From Camarhynchus parvulus (taxonomy: Eukaryota; Chordata; Aves; Passeriformes; Thraupidae): a stretch of DNA of 64,000 nucleotides. The stretch lies in assembly GCF_901933205.1 (NCBI RefSeq), contig NC_044576.1, forward strand, positions 6,109,024-6,173,023. Reading direction: 5' to 3'. Position numbers and translations under genes: made by a program. The notes below the pieces were generated by a model. That model was given only the letters and a program-made list of their open reading frames with translations, had not been told where the DNA came from and did not search any database. This document shows, one piece after another, positions 36,499-49,178 of the stretch (positions are counted from its first letter, which is position 1; each line of letters begins with the position of its first letter).

Positions 36499-39400
36499 AA
36501 ATATTACAGTGGATCAAAAAGTACAAAATATCTTTTGCCTGCTATGTGATTGGGAAACTATTGGCACATAATACAGTATCAAAAGCATTAATAAGTACAA
36601 TTTGGAAAACATACAAAAATTGAGTGTTTATAGTTGGCTCAGCTTTATTTCTGGTAGTGTTTAAACTAATGCAAAGGTTACTCAATAACCTTTTAAATGG
36701 GAAACTATATAATATTACTGGGCCATTTTTATATATACAAATCATCACCTTACAGAGCATATAGGCTACATAACTTGAATCACAAAAAGTATACAATATT
36801 TACAACAAAAGAAAGTTAAAAAAGTATAAACAGCTAGTAGATTATGCTGCCATTATTAGAACATATTTAAAACTGCGGGACTGGGGGGAGAGGGGAGGAA
36901 GAGGAAGAGAACGAGCGAAATATCAACCACATGTACAGCAAACAGCACTCATGGCAGCACTGCCAATGCCACCTGCCTCACACCAGTGCAGGAAGTCCCA
37001 CTGCTCATCAAAATCAGCACGATGGCAAAACTGGCCCAGCTGTGACCTCACTGACCACCACAAAGGAAGCGAGCAGGCGGCGGGCGCGAGGGAGCCCTGT
37101 GCTGGTCTCTGGAGGCGGCAGCCCCACGTCTCCCCAAATGGGGCAGAGCTGCTCGCAGAGGCAGCACAGCACTTGTGCCCTGCTTGAGCTCCAGCTGCTG
37201 CCAAGCCAGCTCCTCTGCTGCTAGGACAAACTACTTCCCAGGCTTGAACCCACTGGGCAAGCTCTTCACACCAGGCCAGCTCACAGCCACAAAAGACCTG
37301 CCAGAAACTGCTGCCCTGCTCCCACCCTGCCTGGCCAGGGGCACAATCACACACACAGGGAATCAGGCCCTACTTCCCATGTGCTTCACGAAGCCTGGCT
37401 CAGAGTGTGACCAGAAGCTACACACGAGCCGTTTGCTGCTGGGCCTCTTCCTTTGGATCTCACAACCTTTAGCATCCCTAATGCATCCTGGACATAGTGC
37501 GTTTGAATTGCAACATTTCTTGGAACTGGCTCCTAGTAAATAGATTTATGACTCTATTGCCAATTAGATTCTGCAGTTTCCTTTACAAACCTACCAATAA
37601 CAATGGTCTGATTGCACAAAGAAAGGCTTGTGCAATTTCATTCAATAATAAGGCCCCTTGAACTCAAACAATGCAAACAAAGCCCCATTTAAGACATTGA
37701 GGGGAAAAAAAGACTTTTCAGCCAATGAAGAATTCAATAGTCTGTTGAAAGATTTCCAAGATTTCTGTTAAAAGAGTTCTTAAACAAATAATGCACTGCT
37801 TCTGTTGGGGGTTTATGCCACCGTTTCTTTTCCTTAGCCCTGACGTTTTGCCCAGTATGAGCTTCCCCAGCCAGTAGTGGCCAGTCTCCTCAAGGGACAA
37901 GCGAGGAGCCTTCCTCCCCACTCCCAGTCCCCCAGCCCTGTGCTGCCTCAGCATGGCTCCAAAAAGCCTACCAGCAAACTCCAACAGGACATAACCAAAA
38001 GGGACGTTGGACACTTTGCGTAAACAAATGCACAACTCCAGAACACGCAACTTAACCAAAACAAGGAGAAGCATTTGCTTTGCCAAACACACAACAAGCT
38101 TCTGTTCGCGTTTGCTGTAGGTTTTTATATTCTCTATCCCCTTTTCCCCGCCCTCCTCCCCCCCATCCCCAAACCCCTGACTCTTACGTGATTCAGATCT
38201 AGTGCAACTTTACTAGAGATGTCCTCCACGCTGTGACCTCTGCCTGGATGAGCCTGCGGTTCTGTTTCCTGTATGACTTGTGGAGCAGCAGGATACCCTG
38301 CACTGGCACATCAATGTTCCAAGTTCTACTAGTCTGTTTATCAATCAATTAAATATAGTTTTACCACAGGAATATAAAGTATTTCATTGAAGAAGCTGGA
38401 TTTGTAACAGTAGACGAGTATATTATTCTGGTTTCCACCTTTGGATATTAAGTATGATACATTATATATTGTATTTGGCTTCATATCACGGGAAAATTTA
38501 ATGACATGCCTAGCATGCAAAGTGTTTCTTAGTAGTTTGTTTTATCTTTTCATATCAAGTACACTGTCTTTGAACAGTAACTGAGATGGTTTGAATCACA
38601 ACCAATTTTCACACTGTATAAAGCCTCCAAGTGACACTTTGCTTTATCCATGTCTGTGCTCAGCTACGTAGTGGTGATGTCCTGCAAAGTGAGTATACAT
38701 CCACAGGGAAGCTCTTTCATCAGGAAAATCCAGCCTCTCCATGCCTGGGCTTTCCCCCTGCAAAAGGATGTGCAGGGAGAGGCCGAGATCCCCGTGGGAG
38801 CGTGGAAGGACCATCCCGACCACTGCACAGAACCCCCTTACCCATTGCGAGGCACAGAAACAACCTGTAAGCCTCTGATTCAGATCCACACTGGCTCCTC
38901 TCACAACTTCTGAAATTCTCAACATTCTCACAAACCACAAATCTGTTTTCTGCACTCCTTTGTCATTCAGCAGCTTGAGCCAGGGAGATTTTGTTTTCTA
39001 GACTGTTTCTCTGGTAGGCAGGAGGGTTTCACAGCCTAGGTAAGATTAAGTACAACGCTCGACAAATTCACAGACCACGATACAGGAAAGCAAAGCTCGG
39101 TGGGAGGGGAGAAGCAGCCTAGGAGCCATCGAAACAACAGGAGGAGGGCGAGAGGTGCTCAGCACCTCACAGGGGTGGGCCGTGGGGGAAGGAACCTTGT
39201 TCGCATCCTTGCACCATAACATCACCTACAGTATGTTTATAACCATTAAGATTAATCTGAACCAGTTGCTTCAGTTTGTAAACAGTAAACGTTACGACAA
39301 AAACAAAACAAAAACGCCGCTCCAAAGTATAAAGAAACTGGAAAAATTACAAACACGTAATAAAAAAAAAAAATTAGGACAGCCACAGCCTTTAAAAAAG

Positions 39401-39906
39401 TTGCAGATAAAATGATACTGTTTAATTTAAAAAAAAATAAGAACCCAAAACAGAAAAACAAACGTAAAGAGCACAGAATATACTAGACAAACAAAACTAT
39501 ATAAATTATTGTGACCAAATGTGACACTGGTAGTTTATGAAGTGGATATGTACAGTCAAATTAAACAGTGTTTACCATTCTGTTCTAATAGTGTTAAAAT
39601 GAAAAAATCTATTGCCATATTACTATACATTGCATTGATTGAATCTTTAAAAGTCAGGAAAAGTTACCCAAAAAAGCACATCCACTGATTGTACAGATTC
39701 TCGGCCCACTTCTCCTTTCCAGGTTCATCTGAAGTCATTGACTCATCTGCAACAATGCACAGCCTCTGGTCCTTGGCTCAGTGAAAGGCAAACACAGCCC
39801 TCACTGGGGCTTCAGTGAGCTCAGGACTGGGCCTGCGTTTCCACGGCTCCCTTTGAACATCTGCTCTTACCATGTTCAAGTCCTTTCAGAAAACACATAC
39901 GCAAAA

Positions 39907-40020
39907 TCCAAAAAAAATCTTTTTTTTCCTGTGTTTTTGTTTCTCTCTCTTTTTTTTTTTGTGTGGTTTTTTTTTTTTTTTTGTTGGCTTTTTTTTTTTT
40001 TTGGCTTGGTTTTCTTTTTT
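39907..40020 (-). repeat. A-rich tract in ARID5B 3' UTR
   Basis: In mRNA sense, a series of A8-A18 runs broken by CC, GCC and GAGAG words, about 220-330 nt after the stop codon. Frames crossing it encode only Lys-rich or Phe-rich strings. Oligo-dT would be expected to prime here and give false 3' ends. Confidence 0.85.
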
Positions 40021-40238
40021 GCAAGGGCAGGGATAAAGGGTGAGGGGGCTGATGTGGGAGCCAGAATTAAAGAAGCAGTCCTGTCTCCATCAAACTCCAA
40101 GACGCTCCTCTGGGCGGGATACGACTGCATCCTGGTTGACAAAAATACAGATTGCTAAATCTGCAAGACATCGTCACAGGGGGAGGAATGTCGCTAACTG
40201 AACTTTCTCTTCAGACCTTTCTTTGTGAGCGAGGGGGT

Positions 40239-42389
40239 TTACAGTTTTGTGCTGGGATGTACAGAGGATAGCTGGGAGGGTGGGAATGCAGCTTGAGGGT
40301 TTATAGCAGCTAAAGGATAAATGCTGTTATGCAAAAGGTCACCGTAGGAACTTCCTACAGGTGTTGCTGCAGCTAAGTGTCTGTACAGTTGCTGGGAGTT
40401 TGCAGGGGACGTGAGGAATTGTCTCTGCACCATGAAGGAGTGAAGAGCCAAAGGCTGCATTAGTGGGGATAGCACGGTCTGATTTTTCAAGTACTGCAGG
40501 GGATGAGAATACCCGGGTGGGAGGCGATTGTTCAGCCCCGTGCACAGGCTTCCTGGATACAAGCCTGGGAAGATGGGGGCTGACAGGGGAAATTTGTGGC
40601 TTTCCAGCATGCTGCCAGAATGGAGGCCATGCACTGACTTGCTACCTTCCCCCTCTTGGTCGGGAACCTTGTCTTTTGCTGGAGTCTCCTTTGGTAAGTG
40701 AATAGGAGAGACAGCTCGGATTTTTTTTTCAGAAATAACTTTGTCCAAATCCTCCAGACTCCGTTTCAGAGGGCGGGCAGCCCCCACATTTTGAGGGCTT
40801 GTTCTGCGGCTGATGATAGGATGCACCATCCCCTCCATCTTCCTCAAGTTCTCCAGCCTCTGGGCCTGCTGCTTCCCAGACCTGTGGAGCAACTCGCTGT
40901 GTTTTTTTGGGGCTGTCAATGCCATAGGGGACACGCGGCAAGCTTTGGGGTTACAGTCTAGGCTCACCCCCTGGCTGCCTCCAGCCTGGAACGGGGAGAT
41001 CCCTTTGCATTCTTGCTGGGCTGTGGATGAGTGAGGGAGACTGGAGCCTGGAACCTTTGCAGTCTGTTTGTGTATGCTCTTTGGAAGACTCAAATCTGTT
41101 GGCTGATCATCTGAAGAAGCCTCCACCGTTGCCTTTTTTTCTTGCTGATGCAAAGACGGCCGATAATTTAAATTTAGTTTTTCTTGGTGTTTGTGTTGAG
41201 TAAAAGTAGAAATATTTTCAGACTCTCTGAACATGTCCCGGGGGAGGTACTTTGATGTCTGTTCATTATTAAGGTGGTGTTCTGTGTGCCTATAAAGGCT
41301 GTGCAGATGAGGTGATGAATAGAAATCTGCCAAGAAAGTGGGCACATGGGAGTGCTGCAGTGCCCTTTTCTCACTCATTTTATCTTTGCAGTCCTGGATA
41401 TCCAACTTCGGTAGGTATGACTCAGCAAGAGAACTGAGGTGATGTTTTGAAAAATCACAGCGCTGAGGATCTGGTTTACTTAGCACGTCATGTTTAAAAA
41501 CATTATTAATTGACTTCCTTTCTTCCTTGGTTTTAAAACTCTGTACATGTTGTATGACTGAGGGCCTATTAATTGCTACAGGATCAGAATTAGGGGCATG
41601 GGGACCTTGCGATATGCCTGAGGACAGTTCATCTCTGCTGCTGAGTTTCTTTTTGCTGATCAAAGGTGGAGGAGAACCATAAGGGTAGTTACATGAGAGC
41701 GTGGCCCCGCTGACCTGTGACAGCAGCTTCTTCTTTGCCAGGGGTGACATGATGCCTGGATTACCTTTAGAGTACAGCAGTGGTGTGTAACTGAAAGTGG
41801 AGTCATCATTCATGGACCCAGGCAGCTCCTTTTCCTTAAACATGTCGAAGTTCTGCACCACCAGGACTTTGGGTGTTTGCTTTAGTGCATTGTGAATATC
41901 TTCGTTTCCCAGCTGGTCCACTTTCACCGTGCAGTTTGCAATGTAATCGGCCATCCCTGGCAGTTTCTCATCTTCCATGTCGCTCTGAGTGGGCAGATGG
42001 ACTGGGAAAGCTGTGAAGGGCATTTCTGGAGGTTCACTTTCCAGGCTATCAGTAAAAGCTTTGTGTAGTTTTTGTTCAGGCTTTGTGTCTTCCAGGGCAT
42101 CTGCTGAGGGGTGTAATCGTTTTGTTACAGTGGCATCCAGCACAGTGTCTTCTTCTGCAGGCACAGAAACACCCGAGAAAGAGGACGAGTGCTGAACCTC
42201 CTCCTTGGCCTTCTCACTGTTGGTGCTGTTTTCCATCATGTCTGTCTTCTCCAGAGGCAGTGTCCGAGCTGTCTCTGGTAAAAGAGATGGAGGGCCTTGC
42301 ACAGGTTGTTTCATCTCTCCCACTGCAGGATGTTCAGGGAAGTTCTTCTGGTCTGCTGATTCTTGATCCTTTTCTTGTTCTGATGAAAC
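40239..42389 (-). CDS. ARID5B: ARID5B last coding exon (C-terminal region)
   Basis: The exon starts after ATTAG (AG at 42391-42390) with VSSEQEKDQE, phase 0, and runs 716 codons to TAA at 40241-40239. The GTG at 42323 is an internal Val, not a start. Conserved blocks match vertebrate ARID5B: MADYIANCTVKVDQLG, HNALKQTPKVLVVQ, GNPGIMSPLAKKKLLSQVSG, PYGSPPPLISKKKL, RPSVIQHVQSF, FLADFYSSPHLHSLYRHTEH, DDQPTDLSLPK (about 41111-41079, a PxDLS-type motif that could bind CtBP), AARPLKRSLEDLD, QYLKNQTVLSPLMQPLA, and the end AAFPPSQLSSVHPSTKL. The first ~100 residues are poorly conserved, consistent with a disordered linker. The protein recruits partners such as the PHF2 H3K9me2 demethylase (family knowledge). 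Confidence 0.96.
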   Translation of the reverse strand, partial: VSSEQEKDQESADQKNFPEHPAVGEMKQPVQGPPSLLPETARTLPLEKTDMMENSTNSEKAKEEVQHSSSFSGVSVPAEEDTVLDATVTKRLHPSADALEDTKPEQKLHKAFTDSLESEPPEMPFTAFPVHLPTQSDMEDEKLPGMADYIANCTVKVDQLGNEDIHNALKQTPKVLVVQNFDMFKEKELPGSMNDDSTFSYTPLLYSKGNPGIMSPLAKKKLLSQVSGATLSCNYPYGSPPPLISKKKLSSRDELSSGISQGPHAPNSDPVAINRPSVIQHVQSFKTKEERKSINNVFKHDVLSKPDPQRCDFSKHHLSSLAESYLPKLDIQDCKDKMSEKRALQHSHVPTFLADFYSSPHLHSLYRHTEHHLNNEQTSKYLPRDMFRESENISTFTQHKHQEKLNLNYRPSLHQQEKKATVEASSDDQPTDLSLPKSIHKQTAKVPGSSLPHSSTAQQECKGISPFQAGGSQGVSLDCNPKACRVSPMALTAPKKHSELLHRSGKQQAQRLENLRKMEGMVHPIISRRTSPQNVGAARPLKRSLEDLDKVISEKKIRAVSPIHLPKETPAKDKVPDQEGEGSKSVHGLHSGSMLESHKFPLSAPIFPGLYPGSLCTGLNNRLPPGYSHPLQYLKNQTVLSPLMQPLALHSFMVQRQFLTSPANSQQLYRHLAAATPVGSSYGDLLHNSIYPLAAINPQAAFPPSQLSSVHPSTKL

Positions 42390-45300
42390 CTAATGAAATG
42401 ATTCAACAGACAATAGTAAGAATGCAGTATATTCTGGCAGCCTGTTTGTAAGGTTATACACAGTACGCTGCTGGCTACTTTTAGAGAAGGACTTGCCAAC
42501 CATCTTGCTGGCATGTGAAGGCTCTAACATCAGGTACTGGACTCAAACAAAGAGAAGTATCTCCCAGAAATATTAAAAAATACACCATCCCTGTCAGAGT
42601 TACAATAAAGCATTTTCAAACAGCAGATGGTTGTAACCTGATGAGAGGCACTGGTGACTTGATCAGATAGCTAAATGCTGAGGTTATACACTCTTTTAAA
42701 ATTAATTAGGCAAATGCAGAAGAGCAGATTTCATGACACAAACAATAAGGCTATAGAAATTTCTCCTACCAGCCAACTTCACCCAAGAAAACTACACCAT
42801 TCCTACGCTTTTCCTTCCCTAAAGTCTCTCCCTCATAGCTATCTTAAAATTCAGTGATCACACAGGAGATCATTCACACCCAGTTCTGCATTAAAGTGTG
42901 AAAATGATAGAAATGGCATACTAGAAATCCCTATTGTAGGCAGCAAATCACTGCCACAGCTTAACTAGGACACACATTTTTTTATTAACGGATTAAAATG
43001 AAGTTGTCAACATTCAGTAAGTGTGTGTGTGCCTGCTATTACAAACATGGCTTTTATACGTTCTCGTCAATGGGACCGTGGCTCGTTCTGCTCCCCCATT
43101 AATACAGCGTGTGTGCACAATTCACACTATTCATCCCATTATGTAGCTGCCTGAACTGTGACCCACAGAGGTCACCAGAGCATCCCATCTGCGATCCAGC
43201 TGACTGACAGCCCTTTTCAAAACTGCTGTCACTCTCCTCTGACATGTCACGGTAGAAGACAGTCATAAAACAGCAGCATTGTGCGACTCCTTTATTATTA
43301 TTGTTTTCTTTCTTCCTTCATTGTAAAGATAAGACGCACCGAGAAAGTTATCATCTAAATGCTGCTTTATGGTCTGTCGCAGGAGCAGGGAACTGGAGAC
43401 GGTCCTAATGAATCTAACCCTCTCAGAGATTTATTTCTTCACAGCTGCTTTTAAATATTCCTGTCTGTTTGGTTGGCCTATTAGTTACAGTGTCTGTTAG
43501 TCATCCTAACTTCTCCTTTTTAAACTCGTAGCTGACTTTTGCAGCCAAATACCATCATTAGGTCCTTTACAAAGTACCATCGCTAGTCTCTTGAGCTTAT
43601 AAAATTACAGGCAAATACCAGACAGATGAGCAAAGCAAGGAGGAGAAAAAAAAAGAGAATCATACTTAATAACTGTACATTCTGCTCTTTGTTTCTGTTA
43701 AGCAATACTTTGATTGAAGTTTCAGCTATTGTGAGGAAATGTGCAGTCTAAGGCTAATAGCATTTTGTCTGGTGTCTTGTTACACTGACAATATCATTGT
43801 GATGGCAGGAAAACAGTGAAGAGCACAAAGGCAAATGCAATCCTAATAAATTAAAGTTATATTCTCTCCCTTCATACTTCTAATGGTGCATGAGTTGAAC
43901 ATGCAATTGAGACCACCACACATCTGTAACTGGATTATGCTTTTCCAGCTCACAGTTTCCAGGCCACATGCAGAAATGGCTTAAGTGGTGGCTTGGTTGG
44001 GGACGTGCCTACACATTTATGTGGTGGCTGTAGGGCTCTCCCTCAGAGCAATACCCCATCAGTGCTGTGCCAGGATGAGGGCCAAGAATGGGGCTCCACT
44101 GCCAAGACATGGCTGCAGTGCAAGAGACAAGCAACCTTCTGCCAGGCTCCAGCACACCTGGATTTTGCTCCCCCAAAGGAGCTGAACGTCTCCAGCCTCC
44201 TACCCCTGTTAAGTGCCACATCCTGGGCATGGAGCCCACCATATGGCAAAGCACAGGTGAATTCTGGAGCCCTACACCCACCCAGGGGTGAAACATCCAC
44301 CCTGCAGCCCCTTCACTGCTCAGGCTTTGTGTGATCACTGACCTGTATGGTGACAGACATGGAGGTCAAGGTCCTTAATAGCCTGCCCTGATCAAATAGG
44401 GGCAGGACATGTCTTCCACCCCAGTCAGGGAGGAGACATTAATTCTGCTATAAAAGGTACCATTTTACAATAGGGAACTGCCATAATTGTACATTTTTAT
44501 TGTCTCGTCTAAGCTCCCTACATTTCCGATAAGCGCAGCTTAGGAACTCTTCCTGCAATCCACACAAAAATAACTTCAGTTTAAACAGCAGGAAGTTTGA
44601 GATAGGGAACAACAAAAGCAAGGAAATTCAAAGTGAAGGCTGTTGCTCTGTTGCTGACTTGTTATGCTGGGCATAGCAGCAGTGGTACTGATAGTGTGTA
44701 ATGTGTCTTCCTGATCCAAGACCCTCAGTAAATAATCGGGGATGAAAGAATGACAAGGGAAGGGAGCAGAAGCTTTCAATTCACTTCTCCTTGCTTTGGG
44801 CAACTTGTCTTGCAACCTTCCAGTGACTGAAGCATATTTGTGCACACTCTCCTCTTGATGTGTTTTTTTTTTTTTTAATTTTACCCAAACAGGGCTCTCC
44901 CTACTTTAAAATTACAATGTAAGAAAAAAGTCTTTCTGGGGATTGCTCTTAAATTAGATATTAATGGTACTGTTATGTAAAACACAAATTCATCTTTGGA
45001 TGGGAGATCAAATTGTCCTTGTAAACTTAAAGAGGTAGTGGGACATGAAACCCCAAATTTTCTGTTCTCAAAACTGGGTAAATGGAGTGTCAGAGGCATC
45101 TGCAATTTACAGGACCTGCATTGTTTTTTTTAAAACAATGAAGAGGGAGGATTGTTGATAGCTGACTCAATACAATTTCCGAACAAGTTTAGAACCAGGA
45201 CTTCTGTACCTGCCAGACGCAATGAAGTCAAAGGAGCAGCCATAGTCTGCCAGGCACGTCATGTGTTTCGGCATTCTTTAAATACTTACTTTCACTACAA

Positions 45301-46300
45301 TGCCTTGAAGGCTGCTGTGATCTGGCAGACTGAGACAGGAAAAGCAACATGTTTTGCAGGGGTTGTGTGTGAGGAGCGTCACCACCTCCTTCACATACGG
45401 TGCGAGCAGGGCACAGGAGAGAGTGGGCAGATGTGCAAAGGAAGGTGCTCAAATAACACCGGAGCAAAAACCCCATTGATTTTGCATCACTTAACAACAC
45501 TTGAAATTTACTCTTATTTGCAGACAAATCCGAGTTCATCCATCAATCTTACCCTGAGCTGTGAACACAAACTCTCTTCTACAAGGCTGTCCTATGCCTG
45601 CAAGTAACATGGCTGTATGTGGAAAGTGGGGCCTGCCCATGTGAAGCAGAGTGACACCACAGGAACCTATTATGTCTGAATAGGAACCTCAGCTGAAAGC
45701 CATCTACTGCTCGGGAGAGGCAAGTTGATCTCGGGGCTTGGAAGGTGGTTCCCTCAAAATGTGACCCTTCAGTTCAAAAAGAAACTTAGTATAATATAAT
45801 AAAAATCCTAGGGAGCAGTATGTTTTGTCACAGTCATGCATACGTCTGTGAGCACAGAAGGACTGATCCAGAGGTTACCATTATAAAAATCAGCTGTGTC
45901 CAACAGTTACCACAGTATTATCAACAATATTAGAGGTTCCCGCACCCTATACTTAGATTAGGAAATAACTGTGGTAGTTGTGTGGTTTCCCTTTGGCAGC
46001 TGCTGATCTGTTAATGGTGACCACTGTATAATACAATGAGCAGAACTGGTACTAGTCAGATCCAGAGCTTGGTCCTCTGCCATTCCCACTGTGCAATATG
46101 GAGCAAATTGGCTGCCATTCGCAGCCCAGCAAAATCTCAGCACAGATAGTATCACAACAGCTGAATTTCCATTGCTGAGCAAACTAAAAGGCCAACTGGT
46201 TGGAATTCTCCAGTTTAAATTATATATTTTATCACTGGATTTCATGTGATTAAAGCTGTGCATTTTTAATTGAAAAACTGAAAACAGGGAAGCAACAGAC
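42390..46300 (-). other. ARID5B intron (3.9 kb)
   Basis: GT-AG intron on the minus strand (donor GTCTGT at 46300, acceptor AG at 42391-42390). A short GT repeat lies near 43019-43031. Nothing coding was recognised. Some stretches (about 43040-43400) look non-repetitive and could be conserved non-coding DNA, but this cannot be judged from one sequence. Confidence 0.7.
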
Positions 46301-46499
46301 CTCAGATGCATCTTGGGGTTTCTGTGAATTATCTTTTTCCTTCTTGCTCTTTTGGTTTTCATTTTTGATGCGTTTTGTTGCAGACACTTTTGTTTTTGCT
46401 TCACTCTCCTGGGAACTGTTATCCTGTTTTCGAGGTTTCACTGGAGGCAGTGGCTTATCTTCCTCTCCTTTAATAAATCTTTCATATGGCAGGATTAAT
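46301..46499 (-). CDS. ARID5B: ARID5B coding exon: end of ARID and basic linker
   Basis: A 199-bp exon. The acceptor is CCCCTAG with AG at 46501-46500, and the donor GTCTGT starts at 46300. Its first base completes an Arg codon from the previous exon. It then reads LILPYERFIKGEEDKPLPP, VKPRKQDNSSQ, TKVSATKRIKNENQKSKKE and ends KPQDASE before the next exon's VSSEQEK. LILPYERF closes the ARID fold. The Lys/Arg-rich part is a likely nuclear localisation segment and includes the region around the regulatory lysine methylated in human ARID5B (family knowledge). Frames continuing beyond 46301 are intronic. Confidence 0.95.
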
Positions 46500-49142
46500 C
46501 TAGGGGATTAAGGAACAAATAATTGATCAGGTTTTGCTGTTCTAGCAAAGAAAAAAATGTATCTACTGTGAGCAGTTTACTTAATAAATCCATTTTCTTC
46601 CGTGCCATAAAAGCAACAGTTTAAACTCTACATCTATAAATCCAAGTGTAAGAAATCAATTTATTTGGCAAGATTATAACATGGAATAAATTCAGTGGAG
46701 TTAAGAGTTTGTGTGGATTAGTTGTCAGTAACTTCACAGTGGTTTGTGTGGCTACACCAATTTGTACCAGATGAGAATATCAGCCATTATGTTTTAGACT
46801 GATTAAAAAAAAAAAAATCCACCGTTTATTTTTATTTTCCCTCCCCGACTTTAACAGCACGCAGCAAGCCCCAGGAAAACACCTACAAAGCCATAGCCAA
46901 CTTGGTAACAGCTACACAATTTCCAGGCTGCTGGTTCCCCTGACTGCAAGGGCGAGTGCCAGGAACTTGGCAGGGGCCAGGAGAGCTGGGCTGCAGAAAC
47001 CCTACGAGGTGGGCACAGCACCAGCCTCATCCATGCAAGGCACCCATGCAGTGACAGTCACCAGAGCCTTTTTTGAGGAAGAAAGGGAGAAGAGTTAAAT
47101 ATGAAGGAATTCTTCACTGTGGAGCTGTCTGCCACAAAGTGCACGAAATTGCTTTAAAAACACGAGGAAGAAACACAAACAAAAAATATCCTCCCCTGAA
47201 AGCATCAAACACACCGAGTTTTAATCTCTCTGTTTTCCCTTTGCAATTCTTGATCTGAAAGGAAAAATAACTGATATAATTAAAAGGGATGGATTGCATT
47301 ACAATCTCAGTTTCAACTTCAGTGATTAAAGTTTTTATAATGCATTTTAGTATGATTAATGACTCACTGTGGGATTAATATAAGACTCAGACTTTAAAAA
47401 TATGAACATTAATACAGCAAACATAATCTGTTAAAAAAAAAAAGACAAGTTGACTTTGTGAAGAAAATGTACTTTGCTTATAAACAACACAGATCTACTC
47501 AAATACCAGGAATCCTTAATTATCTTTAATCTAAGACTCCAAGGCAGAAACCTCTTTGGTTCAGATATTCGTTTGTTATCCTAGAATCAGTTTCTAAGCA
47601 TGCAGTTTTGATTTACATACTTAGATGTTCAAACACTAGTTTGGGCTTAAGAGAGCAGAATTAGATTGCTCATGATCATAATATTTTACATTTTAATAAA
47701 ATACAACATAAATTATGTTAAAATATAAACCTAATTTATGCTATATTAGAAACAAAATTCATTAACTGAGCATGCTCTGACATGGTATGTGCAAAGAGGC
47801 GTGAATAATACTTTCTAGCCCTGAATTTGGCAGGGCTCCAGTAATGAAGCTAAGCAGAGCCCACAGGGAATATTCATCTTCAGATCCCATTACAAACTGA
47901 GTTTAAACATGTTACAGCTGCTAAAACTGGAAACTGCTCCCTCTATGCAAACTTAGCAAAATAATACGTAGTTGCCAAATACCTACTTCCCACTGTAATA
48001 TTACAGGTAATGTTTATATAAAAAAAAGCATAACTAAGCAGAAGAAGAAAAAAAATAATCCTGTTCATACTTGAGGCTGCTACATTTCATTTGCAAAGCA
48101 CAAATATTGGTGAAAACACCTAATTCCTCCCCACGCTGCACAAAGCACTTTGGACTTAGCTTACAGGCAAGGTTGGGTTTCACACAGGGCAGTGCCGAGG
48201 CTGCTCTGCCATGTGTTAAGTATTTAAAGTCTCTTTTAATAAAAACACATTTTATTACAGTAATTGTTAGCACTGCGAGGGGAGTGTTTGACTTTGTTTT
48301 GTTTCCATGGGAACACATCGCCCATTAAAAATCTACATATTCCATCCATAAAGGTTTCAGCCGCTGTCCGGTGCCTCATGGGGGACAGAGATGTTCCCAG
48401 CCCCAGGAACAAGCCTTTCCCTGGAAGATGCCGAAGGATTAACCCAGTGGCTATGGCCGGGCCAGGAGCAAGGCCCGGGCCAATGTGATTAATCACTGCT
48501 CGCGTGCTCTCCACTGAGCCTTGTAGGGTAACGCGGGACCCAAACTCCTCCTCCTCCTGCCTCTGCACCTCACCAGAACTCATTAGCTTGGGTGCTAATT
48601 AGTAACTGTGGCTTAAATTTCCTTTTCTGATCTTAAGGGTTCATGTGGGAGTACAAGGTTTTCATTTTAGTTATTTTTCACTGAGCTCAGCAGTTGGCAG
48701 GCCGACAGCAGTAAAAATACATTTCACATAGCCGGTCAGTGGCCTGGAGCCAGTGGCAGGAAATCTGGAATTAAATGTTTCATGTATCGGGGAGGCGGCA
48801 TGACTAAGGTAAATCTGAGTCAAAACACAAGGATGGCTTGTTCTAGGATTTTCCCCTCCTCGTTTCAAAGGAGTGCCGGCCGAGGTGGTTTTGGGGGCGG
48901 CTGGCGAGAAGCTGGGCAGGAACGCGGGCTGCGAGACCCCAGGGAGCAGCACCGAGCCCAGCAACAGCAGCAATTGCCTCTTCACGTAGAGATTTCCGTC
49001 GGTTGCAATTTTCACTGAATGTTTTTTCAGTTATCCTGTCATGGTACAACACAATTACCCACAGGATATGATCTTATCATTTGATTATTAGAAGTTTTTA
49101 TAGCGCAGGAGTAATAAAGCTAATACAGCTCTCTCAACATGT

Positions 49143-49178
49143 AAGCAGCCGGCTCACATGCCATGAAAGCAGCCGGCT
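49143..49178. other. Duplicated 12-mer in ARID5B intron
   Basis: AAGCAGCCGGCT occurs at 49143-49154 and again at 49167-49178, start to start 24 bp apart, inside an otherwise AT-rich non-repetitive stretch. Could be a paired binding site or a small local duplication. Confidence 0.5.

Larger units (their letters stand above)
36475..40238 (-). other. ARID5B: ARID5B 3' UTR
   Basis: About 3.76 kb from the stop codon to just past AATAAA at 36498-36493, close to the multi-kilobase 3' UTR known for mammalian ARID5B. It contains an A-rich stretch (in mRNA sense) at 40020-39937, a second AATAAA at 36649-36644, and long AT-rich blocks. The internal short frames on both strands (for example 36923-37354 minus) are not supported as genes. 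The exact end is inferred. Confidence 0.6.

Noticed and set aside
36923..37354. 143-codon minus-strand frame in the ARID5B 3' UTR
   Set aside because: Lies downstream of the ARID5B stop in a long UTR, Cys/Trp-rich without known pattern, with equally long opposite-strand frames.
40239..42323. Treating position 42323 as a translation start of a 694-residue protein
   Set aside because: The codon is GTG (Val) in the middle of an exon that opens at 42389 after a splice acceptor; upstream exons match ARID5B in phase.
43019..43031. GT dinucleotide repeat
   Set aside because: Only about six units; too short to list as a separate microsatellite feature.
45958..46300. Extension of the ARID5B exon open frame to 45958
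   Set aside because: The frame continues past the GTCTGT donor at 46300. The known junction DASE to VSSEQEK shows this part is intron.
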